A DNA stretch of 64,000 bases, from NCBI RefSeq assembly GCF_021129235.1, contig NZ_JAJOMA010000005.1:186001-250000 (forward strand), given 5' to 3'. How positions within the stretch are numbered: position 1 is the stretch's first letter; every line of letters begins with the position of its first letter. This stretch comes from Kineosporia mesophila. GTDB taxonomy: Bacteria; Actinomycetota; Actinomycetes; Actinomycetales; Kineosporiaceae. Shown one piece after another: positions 42,690 through 50,901 of this stretch. Position numbers and translations under genes: made by a program. The notes beneath the pieces were generated by a model, which worked only from the letters and a program-made list of their open reading frames with translations, ran no database searches and was not told where the DNA came from.

Positions 42690-42697
42690 GGTGCGCG

Positions 42698-43363
42698 TTA
42701 CTTGGCGTCAGCCGGGCTGAGCACCTGGTCGATCAGGTAGACGGTGGCGTTGGCGGTCTTCACGCCGCCGCAGATCACGCTGGCCCCGTTCACCTTGAGG
42801 TCGTCGCCGGATCCGGTGACGTCGACGTTCTTGCCCTCGACGGTCTTCTGCTCACCCGCCACGTCGCTCGGCGAGAGCTGCCCCGCCACGACGTGGTACG
42901 TCAGAATGTCGGTCAGGGTCTTGCTGTCGGTCTTCAAAGAGTCCAGCGTCTTGGCCGGCACCTTCGCGAAGGCATCGTCAACCGGTGCGAAAACTGTGAA
43001 CTCGCCACCATTCAGGGTGTCCACCAGGTCGACGTCCGGGTTCAGCTTGCCCGAGACCGCCGCGGTCAGGGTCTTGAGCAGCGGGTTGTTGCTGGCGGCC
43101 GTGGCCACCGGGTCGGCTGCCATGCCGGACACGGAGCCGGCACCGTCCGGGACCTGCTCGGCGTAGGCCGCGCAACCGGAGCCGACCATCTCGGTGTCCA
43201 TGGCTGAACCGGTGGTCATCGACGGGCTCGAGGCGCTCGTCGAGCTCATACCGGTCGACCCGGCGTCGGTGCTGCCGTCACTGTCGCTGCCACAGGCCGC
43301 CAGGCCCGCGGTGGCGGTGAGAGCGATCCCGGCGATGAAGAACTTGCGCATCGAAGCGTTCAT
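42698..43363 (-). CDS. Fasciclin (FAS1) domain lipoprotein
   Basis: A 221-residue lipoprotein with lipobox LAAC after [21 protein letters not shown] Ser/Thr linker leads to a single FAS1 domain with the two conserved blocks [16 protein letters not shown] and [15 protein letters not shown], ending [12 protein letters not shown]1 proteins act in adhesion. In actinobacteria they often precede or follow a molybdopterin oxidoreductase, as here (the next gene upstream), which suggests a linked extracytoplasmic role. Confidence 0.93.
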   Translation of the reverse strand: MNASMRKFFIAGIALTATAGLAACGSDSDGSTDAGSTGMSSTSASSPSMTTGSAMDTEMVGSGCAAYAEQVPDGAGSVSGMAADPVATAASNNPLLKTLTAAVSGKLNPDVDLVDTLNGGEFTVFAPVDDAFAKVPAKTLDSLKTDSKTLTDILTYHVVAGQLSPSDVAGEQKTVEGKNVDVTGSGDDLKVNGASVICGGVKTANATVYLIDQVLSPADAK

Positions 43364-43470
43364 GATATTGCCTTCCAGCAGAGGATGTTCAACTGTCTGC
43401 GGGTGGTTCGGGGCCCTACCGCGGACGGATTGGTTTTTCTGAAAATCTTTTTCCTGGAGCCGGCGACGGC

Positions 43471-44994
43471 TCAGGCCACCGTGACGACAATCGACTGCCA
43501 GCCCGACGAACCATTGGGGAAGGGCTCCGCCCGGTCCTCGATCTGGATGTCGCCCTCACCGTCCACCGCCCGCACCTGAAGCGTGTGCGAACCGGACGGC
43601 GCATCCCACTCCCAGACCCACTGCCGCCACAGGTCGTCGTTCACGGCCGTAGAGAGCCTGGTCTTCTGCCAGGAACCGCCGTCGACACGCACCTCGACCT
43701 GCGAAATACCCCGCTGCTGAGCCCAGGCCACCCCGGCGACGGCCACCTTGCCGGGCTTGACCCGAGCCAGCGGACGCGGCGTGTCGATGCGCGAACTGGT
43801 CTTGATCGGCGCCTGCTGGTCCCAGCCCCGCCGGACCCAGTACGGGTCGAACGCGTCGAACCGCGAGAGCTCCAGATCGACGAGCCATTTGGTGGCGCTG
43901 ACGTAGCCGTACAGGCCGGGGACAACCATCCGGCACGGAAATCCGTGCTCGGGCAGCAACGGCTCACCGTTCATCGCGATCGCCAGCATGGCCGCCCGGC
44001 CGTCCATGACGGCCGAGACCGGGGTCCCGATCGTCATCCCGTCCACCGAGGTACCCACCAGCTGATCGGACTGCGGATCCACGCCCGCCTCCCGCAGCAG
44101 CGGAGCCAGTTCGACGCCGAGCCAGCGAGCGGTGCCGAGCAGATTGCCCCCGACCTCGTTGGACACGCAGGTCATCGTGATGTCGTGCTCCACGATCGGC
44201 CGCGCGAGCAGGTCGCCGAAGTCGAGAGTGATCTCCTTACCGACCATTCCGTGGATCTTCAGCTGCCAGTCGTCGGTGGTCAGCCGCGGCACCGAGAGAG
44301 CGGTGTCGACCCGGTAGAAGTCGGCGGGCGCGGTGTAGAAACTGCTGACGCCCTCGACCTTCAGCATCGCCCCGTCCGGGAGTGCCTCGGCCGGGCGGAC
44401 GGGGACCGGCAGTTTCAGGGCCTTGCGGGAGGCCGCGACGTTGGTGCGCAGATTCTGCAGAGACCGGCCGGCCACCCCGGAGGCCACGGCCGCAGCCGCC
44501 AGAACCGCTGTCACCAGTACGGCCCGTCGGGACCGATCCGGTTGACCCGTCGGGTCCTTCAGTAGAAATGCCAGTCCGGCGACCGCGACGAGGGCCGCCA
44601 CCAGCGAGGGCACGACGTCGATCGGTCGAGCCTGCGGCCGGGTGAGGGCAGCCGCCGCCGCGACCAGCCCGAGCAGGGCGGCACCGGCGAGACCGATCCG
44701 CCGAAAACGCGTCGCCACGGCACCGACCACGGCCGCGAGCAGGGCAACAGTGACGAAGATGCCCGCCAGCAGCACCCTCTTGTCGTTCTCCCCGAACTGC
44801 TCGATGGCGAACTCCTTGAGCCATCGAGGAGTTCGGTCGATCGCGGCGCCACCGACAACGATGGCGGGTGCTACGGACCGGCCGATCGCTCCCGCGACCA
44901 GCTCTGCGACCCCGAGCGCGAGCCCGGCCGCGACGAGTCCGGACACAGCACCCCGCACCAGACCGCTCTTTCGCGACGTACCGGTCGCCGTCAT
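43471..44994 (-). CDS. Membrane-bound sulfite-oxidase-type molybdopterin oxidoreductase
   Basis: A 507-residue protein. About five hydrophobic helices lie in the first 190 residues, then an external sulfite-oxidase-fold molybdopterin domain with the cysteinyl Mo ligand in [10 protein letters not shown] (near residue 275) and [11 protein letters not shown]-terminal Mo-co dimerisation domain follows ([20 protein letters not shown], then [19 protein letters not shown]). It may oxidise sulfite or reduce oxidised Met or other S- or N-oxides; the sequence does not decide. It lies 107 bases upstream of the fasciclin gene on the same strand. Confidence 0.92.
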   Translation of the reverse strand: MTATGTSRKSGLVRGAVSGLVAAGLALGVAELVAGAIGRSVAPAIVVGGAAIDRTPRWLKEFAIEQFGENDKRVLLAGIFVTVALLAAVVGAVATRFRRIGLAGAALLGLVAAAAALTRPQARPIDVVPSLVAALVAVAGLAFLLKDPTGQPDRSRRAVLVTAVLAAAAVASGVAGRSLQNLRTNVAASRKALKLPVPVRPAEALPDGAMLKVEGVSSFYTAPADFYRVDTALSVPRLTTDDWQLKIHGMVGKEITLDFGDLLARPIVEHDITMTCVSNEVGGNLLGTARWLGVELAPLLREAGVDPQSDQLVGTSVDGMTIGTPVSAVMDGRAAMLAIAMNGEPLLPEHGFPCRMVVPGLYGYVSATKWLVDLELSRFDAFDPYWVRRGWDQQAPIKTSSRIDTPRPLARVKPGKVAVAGVAWAQQRGISQVEVRVDGGSWQKTRLSTAVNDDLWRQWVWEWDAPSGSHTLQVRAVDGEGDIQIEDRAEPFPNGSSGWQSIVVTVA

Positions 44995-45151
44995 GGTCTG
45001 TCGCCTCCTGCCGATGATTGGAATCGGCGGAGGTTCGGCGCGAGTGGTGTCACTGGATTGGTCCGGGCTTCCTCAAGGCCGGCAGGTCCCCTTGGTGCAG
45101 CGATCAGGTCTTGGCCGACTCGCCCGGTTCACCGCCTGCCATAGTCCTGGC

Positions 45152-45535
45152 ATGCAGCGAAAAGTGACTTTCTGGGCAGCCGGCGCAGCCCTTGGCGCAC
45201 TCAGCTTGGCGGGGTGTGGCAGTTCCTCTTCAGCCGGCACACCCTCAGCAGCCACGGCGGCCACTTCTGCGGCCACCACACCGGCCGAGGCCACGGCGGG
45301 CTACACGGATGCCGAGGCCTGTGCCTGGCTGAAGCAGAACCTGGGCGATCTCCCGGACACCGAGATCGGCGCCATGACCCAGCTGACCCTCGGCCTGTCC
45401 ACCTTTTTCGAGGAGCACGGCGGCCTGGAGCACGCCGACGGTTACGTGCTCGACGAGGCGCTCACCCGGGGTTGCCCCGACGTGCTCGCACAGGCTCTGA
45501 AGAAGGCCGGGATCAAGACTTTCGGGAATCTCTGA
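45152..45535 (+). CDS. Small lipoprotein, function unknown
   Basis: A 127-residue lipoprotein. Signal MQRKVTFWAAGAALGALSLA ends at the lipobox LAGC, followed by a Ser/Ala/Thr linker. The mature region has two Cys (EACAWLKQ and TRGCPDVL) and an all-helical look. No family is recognised. It converges on the 45544 gene with eight bases between stops. Confidence 0.75.
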   Translation: MQRKVTFWAAGAALGALSLAGCGSSSSAGTPSAATAATSAATTPAEATAGYTDAEACAWLKQNLGDLPDTEIGAMTQLTLGLSTFFEEHGGLEHADGYVLDEALTRGCPDVLAQALKKAGIKTFGNL

Positions 45536-45543
45536 CCGGAGGG

Positions 45544-46104
45544 TCAGCGATTCCCGTCGAGTTCCGGCTCGGCGGGATCCTGTTCGATCACAGTCTCGCT
45601 GCTGCGGGGTGCCAGAGCATCGGTGCCGTTCTCGAAGAACTGCCAGCCGTGTGTGTGGATGAGCTGACCAACGGCCTGGGCGGGACTGCTGACCGTCAGG
45701 CGGGCATCTTCCTCCACGTCGTCGGGCCACGAGGTGAGGTAGGCCGCCCGGCCGGCCTCGACCAGCGCGGCCTCGTCGAGAATCTCGAAGTCGGCCCGGT
45801 GTTCGACCGTCAGGATCGCACCGGCAGCCACATCGTCCTCTGGCTCGAAATCGTCCTCGTCATCTTCCCGGAGGGAGAACGGGAACGAGCCGCAGACATC
45901 GAACTCCGCCTCGGTCAACGCATCCAGGGCCTGCTGCAACCGCTGCGCCGAGTCGATGTAGTCCGGTATCTCCACCTGTCGCCCGACCCGGGCCGCCACC
46001 AGGGCGGTGTGAGCGTTCAGCGTCTCCAGGAGCGCTGCCGTGGCAGCCGCGTACCGGTCCCGCGCCGCGGGCGTCCACTGAGTGACGCCGTCATCCTGAT
46101 CCAC
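45544..46104 (-). CDS. Acidic cytoplasmic protein, function unknown
   Basis: A 186-residue acidic protein with a helical N-terminal part (AARDRYAAATAALLETLNAH ... DSAQRLQQALDALTEAEFD), a very acidic linker (REDDEDDFEPEDDV) and a C-terminal alpha/beta part (AILTVEHRADFEILDEAAL). The GTG at 46104 gives the natural-looking N-terminus VDQDDGVTQWTP; an ATG at 46134 is possible. I know no family. Confidence 0.68.
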   Translation of the reverse strand: MDQDDGVTQWTPAARDRYAAATAALLETLNAHTALVAARVGRQVEIPDYIDSAQRLQQALDALTEAEFDVCGSFPFSLREDDEDDFEPEDDVAAGAILTVEHRADFEILDEAALVEAGRAAYLTSWPDDVEEDARLTVSSPAQAVGQLIHTHGWQFFENGTDALAPRSSETVIEQDPAEPELDGNR

Positions 46105-46449
46105 GACGGCGACGATAGGGCATTCCCGGCGCATCGCCGTTCGAGGCCCGCACCGCTCTCAGGCCTTGCCGTCAGGGGCGTCGACGAGGTCCGCCATCTG
46201 GTGGCCGACCTGCCGCAGGGTCCTGACCTGATCGCCGATCACCAGACGTCGCACGGCCGCGACATGACCGGGTGCGGCAGCGCCGACAAGCGCCTCCGCC
46301 AGAAGCTATACCGCTCCACTGCAAAGGTTTCAATTATCAGACGGTTCGCCCAGAAGGGCTGGACCCCCGCCCGGCCGGTCGTTCGGGAACCCCGGTCATC
46401 TTCCCGAACGGTCATCGGCCGATCTTCACTGCCCATTCAGGGCGGCCCA
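46105..46449. other. Region with a possible short remnant and a 14-bp repeat
   Basis: About 340 bases without a good gene. On the minus strand, from roughly 46305 down to a TGA near 46160, a frame without ATG reads LLAEALVGAAAPGHVAAVRR, LVIGDQVRTLRQVGHQMADL and VDAPDGKA, which looks protein-like but is short and may be a remnant. The word CCGCTCCACTGCAA at 46311 also occurs at 41295. Confidence 0.35.
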
Positions 46450-46692
46450 CTACACCCAAGACTTCGGGTCCGCCGCCGATCGCCTGACCTCCCGACCGAT
46501 CGCCCCGAAATCAAGGCCACCGAGATCCACATCGGCCAGTTCAGGAAGTAGCTCCGGACTGAGCTGTCGCAGCGGCTCGACGAACGCCCCGCCCAGTTCT
46601 TCGTCCGGGGCCGGGGCCCAGCCCAGGACATCGCGGTCCCCGTACGCTTCCGGGTCGCCGCCCAGATCAGCCATGAACTCCATGACCAGCAT
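46450..46692 (-). CDS. Possible small acidic protein
   Basis: An 80-residue acidic frame (MEFMADLGGDPEAYGDRDVL, then ELADVDLGGLDFGAIGREV). It may be a C-terminal remnant or a small gene; no ribosome site is strong (ATG codons at 46692, 46683 and 46674 are close together). No family. Confidence 0.38.
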   Translation of the reverse strand: MLVMEFMADLGGDPEAYGDRDVLGWAPAPDEELGGAFVEPLRQLSPELLPELADVDLGGLDFGAIGREVRRSAADPKSWV

Positions 46693-47004
46693 CGGGTTGG
46701 CTTGCCTCGTACCGATGACTCACCCGGTCGCGCCTCGGGCCGTGCACGGCCCCGTCGACCGAATCCCCGTCCTCCTTGAGGAAGCCCACCGGAGGGGACG
46801 CTGGGGGGCGGTGCCCGGGGCCCGCAGCGGCCACCGACACGAACGGCTGATACCGCCCATCTGCCTTCTGCGGCTCGCGGGGACCGAGCCGGCGTGCGAT
46901 CCACGTGCGATACGCAGCAACAAACGAGAGACGCCGCCAGCCTGGAAGCTATCTCGGGATGATCCCGAAAGGGCTTCCGACCAGCGGCGTAGCTCTTAAG
47001 AAAG
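46693..47004. other. Region between a doubtful small gene and the tRNA cluster
   Basis: About 310 bases with no supportable gene. The last 70 hold the stepped hairpin described at 46931, which is the likely transcription end of the tRNA cluster. Confidence 0.5.
46931..46990 (-). terminator. Three-tier hairpin downstream of tRNA-Phe
   Basis: Three helices nest with small internal loops: ACGCCGC / GCGGCGT, GGAAGC / GCTTCC and TCGGGAT / ATCCCGA with a one-base loop. It begins 15 bases after the 3' end of tRNA-Phe in the direction of transcription, so it probably ends the tRNA transcript. No T-run follows. Confidence 0.55.
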
Positions 47005-47078
47005 TGGCCAGGGACGGGGTCGAACCGTCGACCTTCCGATTTTCAGTCGGACGCTCGTACCAACTGAGCTACCTGGCC
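47005..47078 (-). tRNA. tRNA-Phe(GAA)
   Basis: A 74-base cloverleaf read from the minus strand. The 7-bp acceptor stem is GGCCAGG / CCTGGCC with discriminator A. The D-loop region is TAGCTCAGTTGGTACGAGC, the anticodon loop CTGAAAA with GAA, and the T-loop GGTTCGACCCC. The 3' CCA is not encoded. Confidence 0.95.
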
Positions 47079-47111
47079 CGAACCTGAGTCGAACTTGCTG
47101 ACCCAGGGAAG

Positions 47112-47185
47112 CGACCCTGACGGGACTTGAACCCGCGACCTCCGCCTTGACAGGGCGGCGCGCTAACCAACTGCGCTACAGGGCC
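47112..47185 (-). tRNA. tRNA-Asp(GTC)
   Basis: A 74-base cloverleaf. Acceptor stem GGCCCTG / CAGGGTC with one G-T pair and discriminator G. The D-arm is TAGCGCAGTTGGTTAGCGC, the anticodon loop CTGTCAA with GTC, the T-arm CGGGTTCAAGTCCCG. CCA is not encoded. It lies 33 bases upstream of tRNA-Phe in the same transcript direction. Confidence 0.95.
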
Positions 47186-47225
47186 TTGCTTGTGTTTACC
47201 AACCTACCGTACTGCTGGTGAAGCG

Positions 47226-47298
47226 TACCCCCAACGGGATTCGAACCCGTGCTACCGCCTTGAAAGGGCAGCGTCCTAGGCCACTAGACGATGGGGGC
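47226..47298 (-). tRNA. tRNA-Glu(TTC)
   Basis: A 73-base cloverleaf. Acceptor stem GCCCCCA / TGGGGGT with a terminal G-T pair and discriminator A. The D-arm is TCGTCTAGTGGCCTAGGACG, the anticodon loop CTTTCAA with TTC, the T-arm CGGGTTCGAATCCCG. It is the first gene of the Glu-Asp-Phe cluster, an order common in actinobacteria. Confidence 0.95.
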
Positions 47299-47608
47299 CT
47301 TAAGACTCACGACGGACTTTCTTTGTCTCCGTTGCGGACATGTAGAAGCTTAGGGGGTTGTGGCCGAATCTCCAAAGCGACTTACCGGCGACCCTCCAGG
47401 CATCTCGTCAAACCCCTTCTGACCTGCATCGACGCCAGCCACCCAGGAAACCGGGGGCCGAGGCGCGCAGGCGGGGCGACATCCTCGATCAGTGTTTTGG
47501 GGAGACCCATGACACACGAGGAGCCGCGCCGACGGGCGCCGCGCCAGGAGCGGGGAGAGGATCGCCGCATCGGCCAGCTCACCGCACCGGCGAAGACGAA
47601 GGAGCCAC
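47299..47608. other. Region between tRNA-Glu and the aldo/keto reductase gene
   Basis: About 310 bases that must hold the divergent promoters of the tRNA cluster and the reductase. An ATG at 47508 opens a basic frame (MTHEEPRRRAPRQERGEDRR) that runs out of frame into the reductase gene; I do not accept it as a gene. Confidence 0.5.
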
Positions 47609-48475
47609 ATGCAGCAGCGCACCATCGGCAGCGTCCAGGTCTCGGCCATCGGGCTCGGCGGTATGCCGATGTCCATCGAAGGCCGGCCCGACCGGGCGCG
47701 GTCGATCGCGACGATCCACGCATCCCTGGACGCGGGCGTCACCCTGATCGACACGGCGGACGCCTATCACCTGCACGCCGACGAGGTCGGCCACAACGAG
47801 TCGCTGATCGCGGAGGCCCTCAGCAGTTACGGGCAGAACACCGATGACGTCCTTGTCGCCACCAAGGGCGGGCACCTGCGCCCCGGTGACGGCTCCTGGA
47901 CCATCGACAGCAGCCCGGCCCACCTCCGGGAAGCCGTTGAGGGCTCCCTGAGCCGCCTGGGCGTCGAAGCCATCGGGTTGTACCAACTTCACCGCCCCGA
48001 CCCCCACGGCGTGCCCTACGCGGAGTCCGTGGGCACCCTGGGCGAACTCCTCGACGAGGGCAAGATCCGCCTCGCCGGGATCTCGAACGCGAACCCGGCC
48101 CAGATCCGTGAGGCGCAGGAGGTACTCGGCGGACGACTGGCCGGCGTGCAGAACCAGTACTCGCCGGCCTACCTGTCCTCCCGGCCCGAGCTCGACCTCT
48201 GCTCCGAGCTGGGCATCGCCTTCCTGCCCTGGAGCCCGCTGGGCGGGATCAAGAACGCGAGCGGCCTGGGTTCGGGACACACGCCGTTCCAGGAGGTGGC
48301 CGACGCCCGGGGTGTGAGCCCTCAGCAGATCTGCCTGGCCTGGATGCTGCAGACGTCCCCGGTCGTCATCCCGATCCCGGGTTCCTCACGGCCCGAGACG
48401 GCCACGGCCTCGGCCCAGGCCGCCGGCCTCACCCTGACCGACGACGAGGTGAAGAAGCTCGACAGCGTCTTCTGA
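47609..48475 (+). CDS. Aldo/keto reductase
   Basis: A 288-residue NADP-dependent TIM-barrel oxidoreductase. The catalytic tetrad is visible: Asp and Tyr in DTADAYHLHADE, Lys in VLVATKGG, His in YQLHRPDP. The cofactor loop appears as IPIPGSSRP near the C-terminus. GAAGGAG stands four bases before the ATG. It is a stand-alone gene; the substrate is unknown. Confidence 0.93.
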   Translation: MQQRTIGSVQVSAIGLGGMPMSIEGRPDRARSIATIHASLDAGVTLIDTADAYHLHADEVGHNESLIAEALSSYGQNTDDVLVATKGGHLRPGDGSWTIDSSPAHLREAVEGSLSRLGVEAIGLYQLHRPDPHGVPYAESVGTLGELLDEGKIRLAGISNANPAQIREAQEVLGGRLAGVQNQYSPAYLSSRPELDLCSELGIAFLPWSPLGGIKNASGLGSGHTPFQEVADARGVSPQQICLAWMLQTSPVVIPIPGSSRPETATASAQAAGLTLTDDEVKKLDSVF

Positions 48476-48480
48476 CGTAC

Positions 48481-48512
48481 CCGGCAGGGGCTCTGGACAG
48501 GGCCCCTGCCGG
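48481..48512. terminator. Hairpin after the aldo/keto reductase gene
   Basis: CCGGCAGGGGC / GCCCCTGCCGG, 11-base perfect arms with a ten-base loop, five bases after the stop; it may also serve the convergent DUF4926 gene. Confidence 0.65.
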
Positions 48513-48528
48513 CCGGACCCGCAAGAAC

Positions 48529-48726
48529 TCATCGCCCGAGCTTGTGCACCTGTTCGGGATCAAGCACCACCAGCGGCATGGTGCCGCCGTCAGAGGCACC
48601 GAATTCCACGTTGTACGCGATTCTCGGCTCTGTGTAGACCTCGAGGACCGTTCCCAGGGCACCCGGGAGCAGGTCGTACTCGGGCAGTGTCACAGCCAGG
48701 GCAACGAGGTCGAAATTGTGCAGCAC
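48529..48726 (-). CDS. DUF4926 protein
   Basis: A 65-residue protein matching the DUF4926 family: FDLVALAVTLPEYDLLPGAL, then GTVLEVYTEPRIAYNVEF and the ending LVVLDPEQVHKLGR. The fold is a small SH3-like barrel; function is unknown. Such genes are often found near toxin-like or PIN-domain genes, but none is visible here. It converges on the aldo/keto reductase gene. Confidence 0.85.
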   Translation of the reverse strand: MLHNFDLVALAVTLPEYDLLPGALGTVLEVYTEPRIAYNVEFGASDGGTMPLVVLDPEQVHKLGR

Positions 48727-48884
48727 GAGCGCACCTCACACCGATCAGCATCCGCCGTTAAAAAGGACGCCGATAGGAGCCTCGCCGCCCTTGGTGCGCG
48801 CAAGCTTGCAACAAGCCGCGCAAAAAGGCGAATGGCCAGGTCAGAGCCCTGATGGCCGACCTTGATCGACATTCCTGACGCGCA

Positions 48885-48907
48885 GGACCTTTGGCGGGAC
48901 CTTTGAC
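48885..48907 (+). promoter_or_regulatory. DosR/DevR-like half-site repeats
   Basis: GGACCTTTG occurs twice, at 48885 and 48897, twelve bases apart, the second as GGGACCTTTGAC. GGGAC-CTTT-G is close to the left half and centre of the DosR/DevR box. It lies about 100 bases before a gene of a dormancy-type cluster. Only partial dyad symmetry is present, so the assignment is tentative. Confidence 0.4.
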
Positions 48908-49005
48908 GTGATGACGACGTGCTTTTGGCCGCTCCCACTGCGTGCGCGACGGAGCAGACTCAAGTCATCAACCGAAGATGAAAGAACCTCAGAGAGGAAC
49001 TGGTC

Positions 49006-49602
49006 ATGTCGATCGAGTCGTCGGCAAGCGGCCTCACCGAAAACGTCGCCACCGGTGACGTGGAAGCCACTCCAACCGTCGTAAAGGGCAGCACCGCAAA
49101 GCTGTTCGCAGTCCTTCGGGTGGTGACCGGCTTCATCTTCCTCTGGGCGGCAATCGACAAGACGTTCGGCCTTCACTACTCGACCGTGAGTGAGAAGGCC
49201 TGGGTCAACGGCGGTTCCCCCGCCAAGGGATTCCTGGGAAGCATCGACCAGGGCCCGTTCGCCTCGATGTTCAACAACATGGCGGGCAACGTCGTGGTCG
49301 ATGTGCTCTTCATCCTGGGCATGCTCGCCGTCGGGATCGCCGTGATCGCCGGTGTGGCGATGAAGATCTCGGCCGTCAGCGGCGCGATCATCATGGCCAT
49401 GATGTGGCTGGCCGAATGGCCGCTGGCCCAGACCACCGGAGTCGGCGAGCCCACCGGGAGCACCAACCCCCTGATCGACTACCACGTCATCTACGCCCTG
49501 GTCCTGTTCGTCCTGGTCGCCGTCGCAGCCGGCAAGACCTGGGGCCTGGGCAACGTCTGGGAGAAGCTCCCGATCGTCAAGGACCAGAAGTGGATGCACT
49601 GA
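49006..49602 (+). CDS. DoxX-family membrane protein
   Basis: A 198-residue protein with four membrane helices: LFAVLRVVTGFIFLWAAIDK, VVDVLFILGMLAVGIAVIAG, GAIIMAMMWLAEWPL and IYALVLFVLVAVAAGKTWGL. It belongs to the DoxX/DoxD-like group, some members of which take part in thiol or quinone redox chemistry. GAGGAAC stands before the ATG. It heads a same-strand group with a universal stress protein, a PNPOx-like protein and a DevS-like kinase, the composition of a hypoxia/dormancy response. Confidence 0.85.
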   Translation: MSIESSASGLTENVATGDVEATPTVVKGSTAKLFAVLRVVTGFIFLWAAIDKTFGLHYSTVSEKAWVNGGSPAKGFLGSIDQGPFASMFNNMAGNVVVDVLFILGMLAVGIAVIAGVAMKISAVSGAIIMAMMWLAEWPLAQTTGVGEPTGSTNPLIDYHVIYALVLFVLVAVAAGKTWGLGNVWEKLPIVKDQKWMH

Positions 49603-49697
49603 TCAACTGATCAGCTGAAAGCCGCCGGGCCCCCTCCATCGGCGGGCGGCCCGGCTCACCGTTACCGAAACACTCTGAAAGGGAAGGAGATCTGGCC

Positions 49698-50174
49698 ATG
49701 ACCACCAACCGAATCGTCGTAGGGGTGGACGGCTCGATCCAGTCCCGGCAAGCCCTGCGCTGGGCCTCCCGGCTCGCGACGACCACCGGAGCCACCCTCC
49801 GCGCCGTCACCGCCTGGGAGTTTCCCGCCACCTACGGATGGGCCACCTGGCCCAGCGACTGGGACCCGCCGCGGGACTCGCGCCGCCTGCTCACCGAAAC
49901 CATCGCCGAAACCTTCGAGGAACCGGTCGAGATCGACCTGGTGGTCCGCGAGGGCAACGCGGCGAAGATCCTCATCGAAGAAGCCCGGTTCGCCACCCTG
50001 GTCGTCGTCGGAAGCCGCGGCCACGGGGGAGTCGCCGGAGTCCTGCTCGGCTCGATCAGCGCCAGGGTCGCCGAGTACGCCTCCTGCCCCGTCCTGGTCG
50101 TTCACGGCGACACACTTCCCCCCGAAGTTCCCGAAGCCCCCGACGGGAAGGAGGAAAACCTCATCGCCGGCTGA
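49698..50174 (+). CDS. Universal stress protein (UspA type, ATP-binding)
   Basis: A 158-residue single-domain USP. It begins IVVGVDGSIQSRQALRWASR and carries the ATP-binding signature GSRGHGGVAGVLLGSIS (G-2x-G-9x-G-S), then VLVVHG. GGAAGGAG stands before the ATG. USPs of this kind are abundant in actinobacterial dormancy regulons. Confidence 0.93.
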   Translation: MTTNRIVVGVDGSIQSRQALRWASRLATTTGATLRAVTAWEFPATYGWATWPSDWDPPRDSRRLLTETIAETFEEPVEIDLVVREGNAAKILIEEARFATLVVVGSRGHGGVAGVLLGSISARVAEYASCPVLVVHGDTLPPEVPEAPDGKEENLIAG

Positions 50175-50285
50175 ATCCCCGAAAATCTCGCTCCACCCTC
50201 CCGAGGCCAGGATCTCCCTCCCTGGCCTCGGTGCCTGTCCCGGGGACGAGCACCCCCTCCGCCGACCACCCAGGAGGACCCACCG

Positions 50286-50861
50286 GTGTCCAGCCTCAGG
50301 ACCTTCGACCCTGCCGACCGACGGACCGCACAACGCAGACTCACGAGATCCGCACGTCCGCCGGAACCCGGAAGGCCCAGACCTCTCGTGCCCACCACCG
50401 ACCAGCAGCCCGATGTCGCCACGCCCTCGACGTCCGGTGACGACGAGGGGCTTCCGGAGCTGAACGTGCGTGTTCTCGACCGCGCGGAATGCCTGGCCCT
50501 CCTGGCCACCGCACAGATCGGGCAGCTTGTCTTCACCTACCGGGCGATGCCCGATGTCCTTCCGGTCAATGTCACGCTGGCCGACGACGTCCTCCTCATC
50601 CCTTTCGCCGACGGCTCCATCATCGAGCGCGCCGCCCGCAACACCGTGGTCGCCTTCCATGTCGACAAGATTGATGAGGTCACCCACCTGGGGTGGAGCG
50701 TCAACGTGGTCGGCCGCTCCTTCGAACTGCACGAAGGCGACTCCCTGGCCGGGCGCCAGGTGAACCGGCCCCGGGCCTGGATGCCCGGCCGCCATGACCG
50801 CACCCTCGCGGTGGCCCTGGAACGGGTGACGGGACGTTACCTAGACCCTGTTGTGAAATGA
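50286..50861 (+). CDS. PNPOx-like flavin/heme-binding protein
   Basis: A 191-residue protein. A disordered N-terminal 60 residues precede a pyridoxamine-5'-phosphate-oxidase-like split barrel (LDRAECLALLATAQIGQLVF ... DVLPVNVTLADDVLLIPF). Proteins of this type in dormancy clusters bind flavin or F420 or act as nitroreductase-like partners. The GTG start is preceded by AGGAGGACCCACC. An internal start about 45 residues further would remove the disordered part. Confidence 0.85.
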   Translation: MSSLRTFDPADRRTAQRRLTRSARPPEPGRPRPLVPTTDQQPDVATPSTSGDDEGLPELNVRVLDRAECLALLATAQIGQLVFTYRAMPDVLPVNVTLADDVLLIPFADGSIIERAARNTVVAFHVDKIDEVTHLGWSVNVVGRSFELHEGDSLAGRQVNRPRAWMPGRHDRTLAVALERVTGRYLDPVVK

Positions 50862-50901
50862 TTCCCGCCTGGCACCTATCGGCGGCAACGAGGATCCAGC
50901 A

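Noticed and set aside
47005-47078. tRNA-Phe as an integration site for a mobile element
   Set aside because: No integrase gene or second copy of the tRNA 3' end was seen on either side.
49610-49680. Small TGATCA repeats after the DoxX gene as a further palindromic element
   Set aside because: Only TGATCAACTGATCAGCTGA is present, without the long arms or core of the four elements.
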